From positions 248,001 to 312,000 of the forward strand of contig BROG01000651.1 of NCBI GenBank assembly GCA_030159075.1: a stretch of 64,000 bases of DNA. The letters are read 5' to 3'. The notes below the pieces were generated by a model. That model saw only the letters and a list, made by a program, of their open reading frames with translations. It had not been told where the DNA came from and made no database searches. Position 1 is the stretch's first letter. Each line of letters begins with the position of its first letter. A program made the position numbers and the translations under genes. Positions 1 to 12,500 of this stretch are shown one piece after another. The DNA is from Atrina japonica. Its lineage: Eukaryota; Mollusca; Bivalvia; Pterioida; Pinnidae.

Positions 1-161
1 ATGACAGTAATCCGTATATTCATTTAGATCTATAGAGCATTTCACATTAAGCAAGTCTAAATAATTGAGAAAATATCCAAACGTTCTAGATCAATATGAA
101 CATTTGATGGATATCTCATATATGATAAACTACAGGAATGCGAGAATTACATTTTACTTAA

Positions 162-511
162 AGGGGCATTGGCTGTTTACTTAAAACATTGTTTCGATTT
201 TTTCTAATTTCACTACTTGTACTTGATGTACAATAACAAATAAGAACTATACATAGGCATAAACAATATAACTATATATTTTGTGAAAATAAGGTCAGGA
301 CCAGAGTGATATTCATATGCTAATAGTAAAAACGAGTTTTTCAATTACAAGTGAATAAGTGCCAAACCGCGGTTTCTGAAGCAATTTTCACAAAATATAT
401 AGGAATTTAAGAATTTTTATGCCTGTGTATATCTCTATTCTGTTATTGCATATCAATCCAAGTTATAAAAATGGAGATTTGTTTTAAAAAGAAAACACAG
501 CTAATGCCCTC
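162..511. mobile_element. TTAA-flanked foldback MITE, family B, copy 1
   Basis: 350 bp element with termini AGGGGCATTGGCTGT and ACAGCTAATGCCCTC, flanked by TTAA on both sides (158-161, 512-515). The two halves are inverted copies over most of the length. TTAA targets are typical of piggyBac-type transposases. No coding capacity. Confidence 0.85.
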
Positions 512-884
512 TTAAATTATTAATAAACTTATTCAGATAAACCTTTGACCAGATTAAAGTCCGAAAACTTTTATTTTGAATACGTTAATTGGATAGGTGA
601 CTGGTCAAGCTGAAGAACTCCAGTCTGATTTTTTTGTGCCCAACATCATTTCAGTTTCTATCACTTTTCTTAGTTGTGTACATAAGTTATCTATATCTTC
701 GCCCACTGCGCTCTCTTACTATGATTGAACAAAACCAAATTAAAATGATATCTTGAGATATTGTAAATAGAAACAAGAATGCAGAATTCTTTAATCACAC
801 TGTTTTTGTCTCTGTTCAACATACAAGTATACAGTAAGTTGTATCCGAAGTTTGAATGATATAAACAAATTCCATTTTCTTAAC
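512..884. other. Unassigned AT-rich DNA
   Basis: No gene, RNA or repeat structure recognised. Confidence 0.5.
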
Positions 885-1715
885 AAGAGATCCCAGAGGG
901 ATCTTGGCGCCCAACATGGAATGTTCTATGTCTGATCTATGACAGACTATTCTTTTCTCTTATTTTGTGTCTCAACATTGAATTTGAACTTAAATCCATA
1001 TATCTGTGAAGTATTTTTTAACAAGATTGTAGCGAAACTGAACTTGAACTGAACATATTACATTTTAAGAGAGAATGGAATTCAACATGGGCGACGGGTG
1101 TCCATCTTGGATTTTGATCTCTTTGAAAATTTAATACGCACATTTAGACCTCAAGGGTAACCTCCATAATCAATTTCGAAAATATTCCTTCAGTACATTC
1201 TGAGAAATACATACTTCCATTGTCAAAATCCAAGATGGCCACCTGTCAGCCATGTTGGAATTCAATTTCTCTGAAAATGTCATATGTATAAGTAGACCTC
1301 ACGGGGAACCTTCATATCCAATTTCAAGGAAATCTCTTCAGTCCTTTCTGAGAAGTAGCGGTAACAAACTTCCTATGGTCCAAATACAAGATGGTCGCCT
1401 GTCGCCATGTTGGATTCCGATCTTATTGAAAATGTAATATGCACAACAAGACCTGAAGGGGATACTTTAAGTCAAATATCAAGGAAATCCCTTCTGTCCT
1501 TTCTGAAAAAAAGCAATAACAAACTTCCTATGGTCAAAATACATCTGGCCCCCTGTCGGCTTTGTTGGATACCGATCTGTCTGAAAATGTAATATGCACA
1601 ACTAGACCTCAAGGGGAAGCTTCAAGTCAAATTTCAAGGAGAACCCTTCAGTCCTTTTTGAGAAACAATAGTTGCTCAGGATGGACTGACCACGGATGCA
1701 GGGTCATATGAATAG
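885..1715 (+). mobile_element. Element with 5' hairpin and a 155-bp tandem core (Pearl/Helentron-like)
   Basis: A short hairpin (AGATCCC-aga-GGGATCT, 888-904) is followed from about 1065 by about four diverged 150-155 bp direct repeats carrying 'caagatggccgcctgtcggccatgt'-type phrases, ending near 'ggatggactgaccacggatg'. The layout (short hairpin end, about 160-bp tandem core) resembles bivalve Pearl elements, considered non-autonomous rolling-circle elements; that classification is inference. Short ORFs in it are frame shadows. Confidence 0.55.
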
Positions 1716-1884
1716 CCAACCATCTGTTGATGTTGGGCTAATAACATCGATATCTGGAGAATCATTTTGCCTATTTTCTAAAATCAAATTTAAATAATAT
1801 AAGAGAAAACATATGTAAAACCGCGTAACGCACTTTGACAGTAGTACGGACAAAGAAGATTAAAACTAAATTTGGTATCTGCCT

Positions 1885-2107
1885 TTTGATCACAAAGTCT
1901 GTTTGTTGTTTTACACAAGTTTTCAGTTATATGGTGGCGGTCAATTTATTGGTGGAGGGGAGAACCAAGTCTCAATATATCTCGGGAAGAAATCAAAGAC
2001 CTTCCGCAAGTAAACTGTCAGTATTTTCACAAACTCAGCTTAGGTTCGAGCGAGACTCGAACCGCTCTGTCAAAGCGCTATGCTCTAACCACTCGGTCAT
2101 GAAGACC
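1885..2107 (-). mobile_element. tRNA-derived SINE
   Basis: Read on the minus strand from 2107, a tRNA-like head has an A-box-like TGACCGAGTGGTTAGAGC and a B box GGTTCGAGTCT (2063-2053). The 5' acceptor strand has no matching 3' strand, so it is not a tRNA gene. The body contains the block GACCGCCACCATATAACTG, shared with copies at 20095-20312, 23125-23220 and 37235-37280. Central-domain SINEs of this kind are widespread in molluscs. Confidence 0.75.
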
Positions 2108-2119
2108 TAAACATTCGGT

Positions 2120-2930
2120 AAAACAGTTGACTCAAAATGAATTGAAAATGTCTAAAATGAATTTCAAGTCAAAACATACACAGATCAATAAGATAAAAGA
2201 ACTTACTTTTTAGATAAATATCCAAACTCTACTATATAAATGACTTCACTCAGTGCTCTCATCCAAGGAAGATATATGCATTCATGATGAGAAGCCTATT
2301 AATTCATCCATAAGTCATACTCGATGATTCCTCAGGTAATATATTTTGATACATGAATAAATTATACAACGGGAAGCAGGAAAAACATTCAGTAGTAACA
2401 TACTGAAGTGATAAATACATGTATAAATGTATATTGATATGAATCTATTTCTCGTAATATTCTTATAGATCAATGGTTGATTTTACTATTAAATACAGGA
2501 CATTTAAACTCATGATTTTATATACTAATTGTAAGCACTAGTATTTCATTGTTCAATTTATGCAAACGTATCATTCATAACACTTTATTACAGTTAAACA
2601 TGCATTAAAAGTCACATCTGTATAAAGTCACCTGCCAATAAAGGTCATTCAAGCACATCATAAACATAATACCAAAGTTATAATGCTCGTTTCTGTCAAT
2701 TAGACTTCCTCAGTTGAGCTACAATTTTACAAAAAAAGGTTTTCTAATGAAAAAGTGGTATAAGACAAGGCCAAAAAATAAATCTAAATGCATAGCCAAA
2801 TCCGTCTAAGTTTAACCACTGTTAAAAGATGACTATCTTAGATTTTGAAAAATTCAGAATTTAAATGGTGTTGTCAGTGCCAAATATTACTTTAGTATAA
2901 GATTACAGCTGGTACCGAAATACCAGATAC
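2120..2930. other. Unassigned AT-rich DNA
   Basis: Nothing recognised in either strand. Confidence 0.5.
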
Positions 2931-2989
2931 TAGGCTTATGTATACCCTCGGGGACTCAAACGGTCCACCAGCAGTGGCAACGACCTAGT

Positions 2990-5130
2990 GGTTATAAATA
3001 TAACAATTTCGATCCTATTGACTTGTTTGTAGATCTTTGCATGCTGAACATTTGTTCTTCTTTCACTTCTATTATACTTCTCAAGATAATGTCAAAAACA
3101 TCCAAAAAACACGAAAGTCTGCTTAAAAGGGGAAAACCTCCCATAAAGGGCAACCTGACAATTTTGGCCCTGTTGACTTTTCTGTAGATCTTTGTTATCT
3201 ATTATACTTTTCGATATAATAGGACAAAACTGTAAAAAACATGAACAAGAGGCCGAAAGGGTCTTAACGGTCACCTGAGGGAAATGTATAATTGGGAAAG
3301 GTTTATTGGAATAGAGGGTCCTTTTCAAAGGAGGCCGAGTTAAATAATTTGCATTTTCTGTTCTGAAACAATATCAATTATGGATCTTTATGGTTTTTAC
3401 TCATAATTCATGTGTTGCTATCAACTGCTTCATTTGTGACACCATATATTAAATTTTCAAAATAACAGGACAAAACTGTCTAAAACATCCACTAAAAAAA
3501 GGAAATAACTCCGATAATTGTTGAGACGGCAGTGTCGGCCCTTTTGACTTTTGTTAGATCTTTGCGTGCTGAACACTTTCTCTGTATCTATTATACTTTC
3601 AAGATAATAGGACAAAACAGTCCAAATCATAAGAAATCCACCAAAAAGGGATAATAACTTCCATAAAAGTTGACCCGGTAATTTCAGCCCTGTTGACTTT
3701 TTTGTAGATCTTTGCTTGCTAAACATTTTTGCTTCTTTCACTTTTTCTCTGTCTATTATACTTTTCAAGATAATGTCAAAAACATCCAAAAACATGAAAA
3801 ATCTGCTTAAAAGGGGAAATACTCCCATAAAGGGCAACCTGACAATTTTGGCCCTGTTGACTTTTCTGTAGATCTTTGTTATCTATTATACTTTTCGATT
3901 AACTCCAAAAACATGAAAAACTCACATAAGGGGCAACCTGACAATTCAGCCCTATAGGCATTTTTGTAGCTCTTTGCATGTTGAACATTTGTGCTTCTTT
4001 CACTTTCTCTGTATCTATTATACTTTTAAATATAATATCAAAAAAAAAAACATGAAAAATCCACTTAAAAGGGGAAACCTGACAATTTCAGTTTTTGACT
4101 TTTTTGTAGATCTATGCATGCTGAACATTTTTGCTTCTTTCACTATCTATCTATCTATTATACTTTTCAAGATAATGTTGAAATAAATCCAAAAACATGA
4201 AAAATCCACTTAAAAGGGATAATAACTCCCATAAGGAGCAACCTGACAACTTTTCAAGATACGGTCAAAAAGTATCCAAAAACATGAAAAATCCACAAAA
4301 AAAGGAAAAATAACTCAGATAAGGGTCCATCCGAAATTTCCATCAAAATGAAAAATTGGTAGTTTTTTCAAGCCGCTCTTGTTAAGGTAACCTTTTTTTC
4401 TAGCTTTTATAATTTTAAAATACATTTATTAAATCAAATTTATCTGTTGACTCATTTGTTCTATATTTAGCCATGGCAGGCATGTTTGGTCCCAGCCCCT
4501 TTTCATCCACAAACTTCATGCGGTTTTACATGATTATGCTTCCTGTTAAGATTGGTTCAAATTGGCCCACTGGTTCTGGAGAAGTAGTCAAAATTATCGA
4601 AAATTTTACCAAAAAAATTTACATTTTCTGTTTAGTAGGTGCTTGTGACCTTAACCTTTGACCCAATTACTTGAAATTGTGTCAAAATGATCCTTAGATA
4701 ATTTCTAACAACTTTCTCATATACCTTTATATACGAAATGTTGGTCAGTTTTGAGTAATAAACAATTTGTAATACAATTGTACCCTGCGTTACTGAAGCA
4801 CCCCTAGTGGCTTGTGTTTCAAATTTCATTTTTATTCACAAACTTTGTAGATATTGAAGTTATTTGAAAGTCATTTGATCATTGGTTCATGAGAAGATGA
4901 TTTTTAAATATGTATCAATTTGGTCCTTTTTGGGCCTCTTATGGGTCCTTGGCCCTTTTCGCAAACTTTATGTGGCTTCTCATGGGGATGCTATATGCCA
5001 AGTTTGGTTAAAAATTGGCCCATTTGTTCTTGAGAAGAAGTTGAAAATGTTTAATGTTAATGATGGACAACAACAGACAAAAGACGATAGCAATAGGTAA
5101 CCATGAGCCTTCGGCTCAGGTGACTAAAAT
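2990..5130 (+). mobile_element. Large element with a 170-bp tandem core and a hairpin 3' end (family G)
   Basis: From about 3000 to 4340, roughly eight diverged direct repeats of about 170 bp carry the phrases 'tgtagatctttgcatgctgaac' and 'aaacatgaaaaatccac'. They are followed by a unique 3' part (4380-5130) ending in GAGCC-TTC-GGCTC then AGGTGACTAA. A homologous array with the same downstream block ('cccctagtggcttgtgt') is at 41020-42460, inside MIOS intron 5. The terminal hairpin followed by CTAA fits a Helitron/Helentron 3' end; this is inference. Confidence 0.6.
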
Positions 5131-5149
5131 ATTGTTTTGGTGTCCAGCT

Positions 5150-5490
5150 TGAAAATATCAGAGACTTTAAAAATACCGACATTTGACGTCATATCTACAC
5201 ACAGCTGTCTCAGATCATATTGAGTTTCACGGAGTTCATATTAGCAATTACAAAGTTACAGAGTGGACAATATTTGTATCCAAAATAATTACCTGTTATA
5301 GTGGCCATCTTGAACATGACGACCATTCTGCAAACACTGACAATGGATGTCACATCTACACATGATTGTTTAATATCATACAATTTTCAAGTGTCATTGA
5401 TCATTCTGATCACCAGTTACAAAGTTACAGAGCAGATGTGATTTGAAATGGATGAACGGAGGAAAAAACAGCCTGATCACTGTAGGGCAT
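5150..5490 (+). repeat. Two-copy diverged repeat (about 150 bp units)
   Basis: Two related units share 'acaaagttacagag' and 'catctacaca' phrases (near 5190-5265 and 5345-5435) and end in 'ggatgaacggaggaaaaaacagcc', a phrase typical of dispersed bivalve repeats. Confidence 0.5.
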
Positions 5491-6363
5491 CCGATGTTTT
5501 TTGTCAGGGCCATACATTGTAATTATGTAAATAAATAAAATACTGCATAAAAACGAATTTTGACTCGATCAAGTAATTCATGATATTTATAATCTGTTGC
5601 AAGTGCATGAATATGTTAACATGATTACGCCAACAATACATATTTCAACAAGAATTGATACAAAGTTAATAAGAAACCCACAATATTTAAGGATTGTTTC
5701 TCATCATATTTATATACATTACCATTTTTAAGTGAAACTGTAGTCCACTGGATACTAAATTCATTCCAGAACACTGACTTTGCGGGGGGGTTCATTAAGT
5801 AATGGCTCAACAGCTGTTTGGACATGAGAAGTAGTTCTCTTTTCTGATCGCAAATACTAAATGAAATTAAGGTTTAATTTCTTTTTGTATATCATTCTGA
5901 AAGAAACTAGTGATATGGACAATTTTGATATTCTCAGATTTAGTTCACAATCATTAATATTCGACCATTTAGTAGTGGCGAGTTAAATGTGTCAGAAGAG
6001 AATTGCCTGAATGGGCCGTGTGCAAATGCCTGATAGGCCTACCATGTGCGATTTTGATAGCAACAAATGGTCGTTGTTTACAACAAATTTTCATTTGAAT
6101 TCTGATATTTTATCAGTGGAATATACCACAGAACACTTTTAAATTGCTCATTAATTTTAATATCTAATATATATATTATTCATTCAACTTTTCTCTTCTG
6201 ACTTGTTTACAGGCATACTTTTAACAATAATCATCACTTTGTATGAAGACACACCATCCTGATCACACATAAACTGTTAAATTTTTCTCCTGTCATGAAA
6301 AATTTTCAACAACTTGTTTCAACAGGAGACTTGCGGATCCTATCTGTAAAATGGTGAATTCAC
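5490..6363. other. Downstream flank of MIOS
   Basis: Contains the presumed MIOS 3' UTR (lower coordinates than 6364) but no clear polyadenylation signal. No other feature recognised. Confidence 0.4.
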
Positions 6364-6551
6364 TTATGTTATAGTTAGTGCATCAAGTCTTGAAATGTGA
6401 TCTAGTGTTGAACATTTACAGTCACAGCCCGTTACTGGGCAGTCCATGTGTTTAGCAAACCACTGTTCTAGGTGTGAGGAATGGCCGCCATGGCGACATG
6501 TCTGACACCAGGTAAACCAGTCTTTGATTGGACTAAGTTTGTTGCTGTAAT
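6364..6551 (-). CDS. MIOS: MIOS coding exon 26, terminal (residues 813-874 and stop)
   Basis: 188 nt including the TAA at 6366-6364. Encodes [20 protein letters not shown] then [11 protein letters not shown]828, C831, H833, H836, H839, C850, C855, C857 and C859 make up the RING-like C-terminus. The acceptor TTTTGCAG is strong. No AATAAA is obvious just downstream on the minus strand; an ATTAAA variant lies near 6161-6156. Confidence 0.96.
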
Positions 6552-9500
6552 CTGCAAAAGGAAATAAATGAATACGAATATGAAAGACATTCATGTTAGA
6601 ATTGAAAATACCAAAACATTCATTACAGCAAGTTTTACTGTAGGTATAATCTACAGCAAGCTTCTTCGGTCAATATAAATTATAGGAACATAAATATAGT
6701 ATATATCTGATATTTCAGTACCAGCTGATTATTTTGTACTTAAGTAATATTTGTACAGATAGCATCACTTAAATTTCTTCAACAGCTAAGAAAGTCATTT
6801 TTTACAGTGGTTACTTTATGACAGATTTATTAATACATTTAGGATATTTTATTTTTTGGCCCTGTATGACACCACATTTTGTTTCAGAAGTCTACATCTA
6901 TTTCAAATTTCAAGCTCAAATTTTATAAACATAATACAAAGTAAAAGTTGAAAAAAGGCCAACACAAATGTTCAAGACAATCGTTTTGATGAAGTCTTAT
7001 TGACAGAAATAATTTAAGCATTTGTTTTAGCTTTTTTTTCTGCAGAACTATAACTTTGATAGTAGGATTATAATATAAAACCAAAACAAGATTTCACTGT
7101 AACAATAATAAACTGATACCAAACCTAATTTTTCTTTCTGTTGATACAGCTCGGAACCAGATGGTGTTCCTAAGTTCATAAGACACAAGGAACACCTTGG
7201 TAAAGGCTTTCTGCACCCAGGACAACATGTTATCTAAAATGTGACAAATATTTCAACATCAGTATCCATACATTCTCAAACAATATATATGATATTGAAT
7301 TATTAATCAACTATAGTGATATTGGTCTAATATGTTATTTTCTGCCTAAACAATATGAAATTCAAAATTAAGCCAAAAAAAAAAAAAAAAATACTAAGCC
7401 AATAATGAAAAAAATTGAAAATATTGAGCGAATGGAAATTCAAATGAGAGTGACCGCCATTTGTTTCTTAAATCGAACTGCATGCACATCTTTTCCATGC
7501 AGCATTAGCCTGGTTGGATTTGATATTGGTTAGGTCTAACTGATTTGCCCAGGGCCAATATGATAGACCTCGGCACAATAACTAGGTCAATATGGAAAAT
7601 ACTGATTAATAACTCAATAAATTACTGATTAATAACTCAATAAATTACTGATTAATAACTCAATAAATTACTGATTAATAACTCAATAAATTACTGATTA
7701 ATAACTCAATAAATTACTGATTAATAACTCAATAAATTACTGATTAATAACTCAATAAATTACTGATTAATAACTCAATAAATTACTGATTAATAACTCA
7801 ATAAATTACTGATTAATAACTCAATATTAAAATAATTGTATATTATTTATATAATTTTGAGCAGTGCAAATAAAAAAAGAAATGTAGAATTTGGTTCTAA
7901 CCTTTGGTCTTGTTGAGGACATTGTTCCCATTGGCTGTATCATAAAGGGTCGCTTTCTGGCTGCCACTGGCATATTACACGCTATAGATTTCCCACAAAA
8001 GTTACAACTGACGAATGCTTGCGATGATATCCTACAGGAATCATTAGCATGTCTGATAATATCAAACTTTGCTCTGAAATGAAAAAATTACCACAAAATA
8101 TTTTTCACAAAGAAATTATGAAAAGAAAATCTGCAATGTCCTTAAAAAAAGATGCCCGATACACCATGAAGCAAATAGCCAGGTTGACATACTTATCTTT
8201 AAATCTGTCAAAGTATATAAAACTTAGAAAAATATATGCACGAGGGATACTCCATTTGTTAACAGATGAACAGATGAAGCCCGTATTATAAATGTAAAAA
8301 AACTTCAATTTCCAGCTTCTAATAAAATTATAATGCACATTTTAAATTTTATCTGTTGTATCTTCCGCACTGACTTTAGATATTGTCTGTTGCCTTGTCG
8401 TGTGGTAAATAAAACATGAGCATTTGCCTCAGGACTACTGAAGTATACTGAACAGTTTGTTTAGGTCCAATTATGACAAAACCACAATTTTTTCAATAAA
8501 ATATTGTGAAGCCATTTCTTATCGCCATTTAATAGAATTTTTGCTGTTAAACATATGATTGATTTAAGTTTCATTTCATTCTGTGCTTTGATTTTAATTT
8601 TCTTAATTAAAATTTTAAAAATTATTTATCGAAACAAAGTTCAATTTTTGTGATGAAAATTCCCTATTTGTGCAAGTAAAATTGTGATATCTAATTTTTA
8701 ACTTTTAGTTAAAAATTTACATCCAAATGAACAATGAAGCTTTGAACCATTCTCTATTCAACAGTGAAAGTTCTATTCAAATGTGATCAGAAATGGCTTC
8801 ACAATATTTTACTGAAAAAATACGGTTTTATTTAAAATATATAGTGAAACATGAAAATGTCTATAAACTTTTATCCAGTGAGTGTAAATCAACTTGTAGT
8901 ATTAATCAGTGTAAATATTGTAGATAAAAATGTTAGACTAAACTGAACCAGCATTATATAATGGCTTTATGTATCACTGGCTAAACTAAATTTACTGAAA
9001 TATATTTATATTTTGACTCTAAAAAATTGTTGTTTACATCCATCTAGTAAATTCAAAATTTACAACGAACATGACACTTGGACCAGATAAAATTGGCAGT
9101 AATTTAAAACAATTTTTATTAATTTTAATGTGTAAATGATAATACTAAAAATCCCAAAGAGTCATGAATTGTATGGCCTTAGGCAAATAAGGCCCTATCT
9201 TAGGGCTTGTAATATCAAGTGTAATATCAATAGTCCTTTATTTCTATTCTGTTACTGAGGTACTCTGCCTAGAATAAATAAACAATCAAACAACATTAAA
9301 TCATTTTTCATCAACATAATTCAGGGCTAAAGTCACAATGTAGCAAACGATAGACTAACAATTTTGTTTATAACATCAACACTTTTGGCAGAGGATAAAG
9401 CTGTGGTCACTACACAGGGTGTAGAAATATGCATAGGGAATCTCACTAGAGAAAGTTATGTATATCAATTAGCTGACAAACATTTAAATTTGATAATTTT

Positions 9501-12500
9501 CAAAATGGATAAGAAATTATTCAAAACAGGCTATAGACTATGATTTTCATGCACTATTTGCTAAACAAGCACCTCCTTGATGCCATCCCTTTATTATGAT
9601 TTTATTTTATTTTTTTCATGGACTAGAAAACATACATATTCTTGAGAGTTGAAAAGAAATTGATTTAGCTTCATGTTGGTATCGGCAATGTGCAATGATT
9701 TCTATTTACATTGCTGTATTATTGTACTTTACAGTATCAATATGAGGAATGGCACAGTAATACTGCAGTTTGTTCGATGTCTTTATTACAACCTCATGGT
9801 AACTAGAATTTTTTTTTGTGGGGATTTGATATAACATAAATACATGTAAATGGATTATATTGTGTTGATACTAGCACAAAGAGTATTGTATAATTTCCAA
9901 AGACGTATGAAGAACTATATGATATTTTATTTACTGATTATTCAAACTAGATTTAATTTCATTTACACCAAAATATTTGACTTTTCTGTAAAAGAGTTTG
10001 ACTATATTTTACAGGAAGTGTGAATGCAGCCTCTTCACTGCTAACAGGATAGCCCTTGGTGAAAAATGCAGTAACCTGTAATAGGTTGTTATTACATAAC
10101 ATCCAATATAAAAAATGAAAAAAGCTTTCAACAATTTAGTGACTGGTGATAAAACCTGGTTTACTATTTTGAACTGAATTTAGTTCCAACTGAATTTGGG
10201 CCACCAAAAATGTGAGATGCCCAAGTATTGCCAAGCGATTACACATGATGAACAAATTTTGTATGTAATTTTCTTTGATAACAAGGGCTGAATAGTGTCC
10301 CCCTTCTAGAGTACATGTATAACCTGTGCTTCTAAAAGTGGATTGACTGGCTCTAAAGGTGTATTATGACAGATGGAGAGTATTTTGAAGGGCAGAGCAA
10401 GTTAAAATGATCAAAACATTTGTATTATAGGAGAAGCAATGCGAGTGACATTATTTTTGGAACACCCCTCATAATTTCATATTAAACAATATGCAATCAT
10501 ATAAGACATAGGTTCCAGAAACACAGTTTTTTACAAGTATTTTTACTTCACTCACAATCACATGAAAGATATTTGTACACAAGCTTAATGTGTCTATCAG
10601 CTCTTAACCTATTCACAAAGCCAAGAAATTATGAAATTCCAAATCTGAAACTAATAATCAATGCTGGGTTTCATTGAGTTGGAATAACAGAGACAGATCA
10701 AAGCTATCAGTGTTTAAACTGACAGCTAATCATTGGCTATACTGACCTGTGATGCCACATGCTCCATCTGTCCAGTAACTCACGGTAGCTACAAATACAC
10801 AAACACAGTTGATTACATTGAGAAACAGTAGGATGTTATGATTGACATTTGTATAATACACTTAACATACGATATACTTATAATTTATTTCACTTACCAC
10901 AGATTTCTCAAACTTTTTGGGGAATGGGGTCTAGGCCTTTGAATTGGAATTTTAACAAAATCATATTGAAATTGGTAAATTTAAAAATAAACAAAACTGT
11001 TTGAAAATACAAAAATTGTCATTTGACTTCAATTGGGAAATTTGGACTGAAATTTGGAAAAAATTCATTATTTTGCATTGGGAATGGGGACCTTATTTTG
11101 CTCCCCTACAGTTGGGTGGAAAGTCCATGCTTACACATATTTTTAGTCACATGATGGCAGCCACTTATTGTTAATGGTGACAATGCATCATGAGCAAGCC
11201 TGCCTTCTTTTAAGTCTACGATCAATGCTATTGATATGCTCATTGGCGTATCAGTCAACCAGCCACAGACATACCAATCACTGACTCAACTGTACTAAGT
11301 CAAGAGACTGTCATGATAGTTACTTCATAAGATGCTACACCACCACATTTGATAATCTTAAGATTCTACACACCACTTATGATACCCTTGAGATGCTCCA
11401 TGCCACACTTGATAATCTTAAAGCTGTCATCTTAACTTTTAAAAAAGTTTTGAATTTGAAAAAAAAAATTATAATGCTTTTTGAAACACCCCCGATTTAT
11501 TATTCCACAGGCAGACATTTTTGTTAAATGCTATTATTAGAAATTGGCTCGCAATTCCGCTACAAAAGGCGAGGCCGCAAAACTACCGTTATTTCACCTG
11601 TACTGCCAAAGCGAAACAATGGACAGATGACATGTAATCAAAACATTCACTTTACTCAAATCATAAACATTCCGCATTAATCTTTACATCAAAATCTTCA
11701 ATTAAGACACGTAATAAATAGATTTAGTAATTAGTTTTAAAATCATTATTTTAGTATCCGTAAAATAATATGCATTTTGAATGTAAAAATAAACAAAATC
11801 CTACCAGTAATCTGCACCCTTTTATTGTGTTGTTAACATAGTGTCACACATTCTGGTGAACTTGGTAAAGTGAGCAGTCGGGTCTCGCGCATTTGACCAC
11901 AATCAAGGTACCCCTTCTCATATTTTTCCAAAGATGACAACAAATAAACGTTATAAGAGACTTGGCTGTGAAACATTGCTATCAAATTTTTTGAAATGGA
12001 TGCAAGTAAAATGAGCCGAATGTTCGAATATATATTCTGAGTTGACCTTGGTCTGACTTGTCTTTGATCCATTATTTCGAAAGTGAGGCCATTCATATCA
12101 TAACAGGTGGTCTTGAGCTCCTGTTTGTTTATAATTTTATGATTTTCTCATTGGGAGTTTGGAATTATGTTTGATATTCTTATGTTTAAACTGATTAATT
12201 ACATACTTGTGAACTGTATATTAGCTTGCTAAATGTCCAGACAGAATAAATGAACTTTGTTGATATCAATATTTATTTTCGACATGTAGGTGAGTTATAC
12301 TCAAACTTCATTACTTCACATGTTTGTTCTATTCGACTGCAGTTAGACAATGACGACTGATTCTGTAAACTCGCCTTTTATATCGGTTGTGTTGGCTTGT
12401 TTCTATTCAGAAAACTGAACAAATATGGCGATCAATGGAAGTAAAACACTGGGATGTTTCAAAAACGATATTATTTTTTTTTTTATTTGATTAAAATTGT

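Noticed and set aside
2036..2107. tRNA gene on the minus strand
   Set aside because: A and B boxes are present but the acceptor stem cannot pair and the sequence continues into a SINE body.
7601..7826. CRISPR-like array
   Set aside because: Units are contiguous 23-mers without spacers, in eukaryotic intron DNA.
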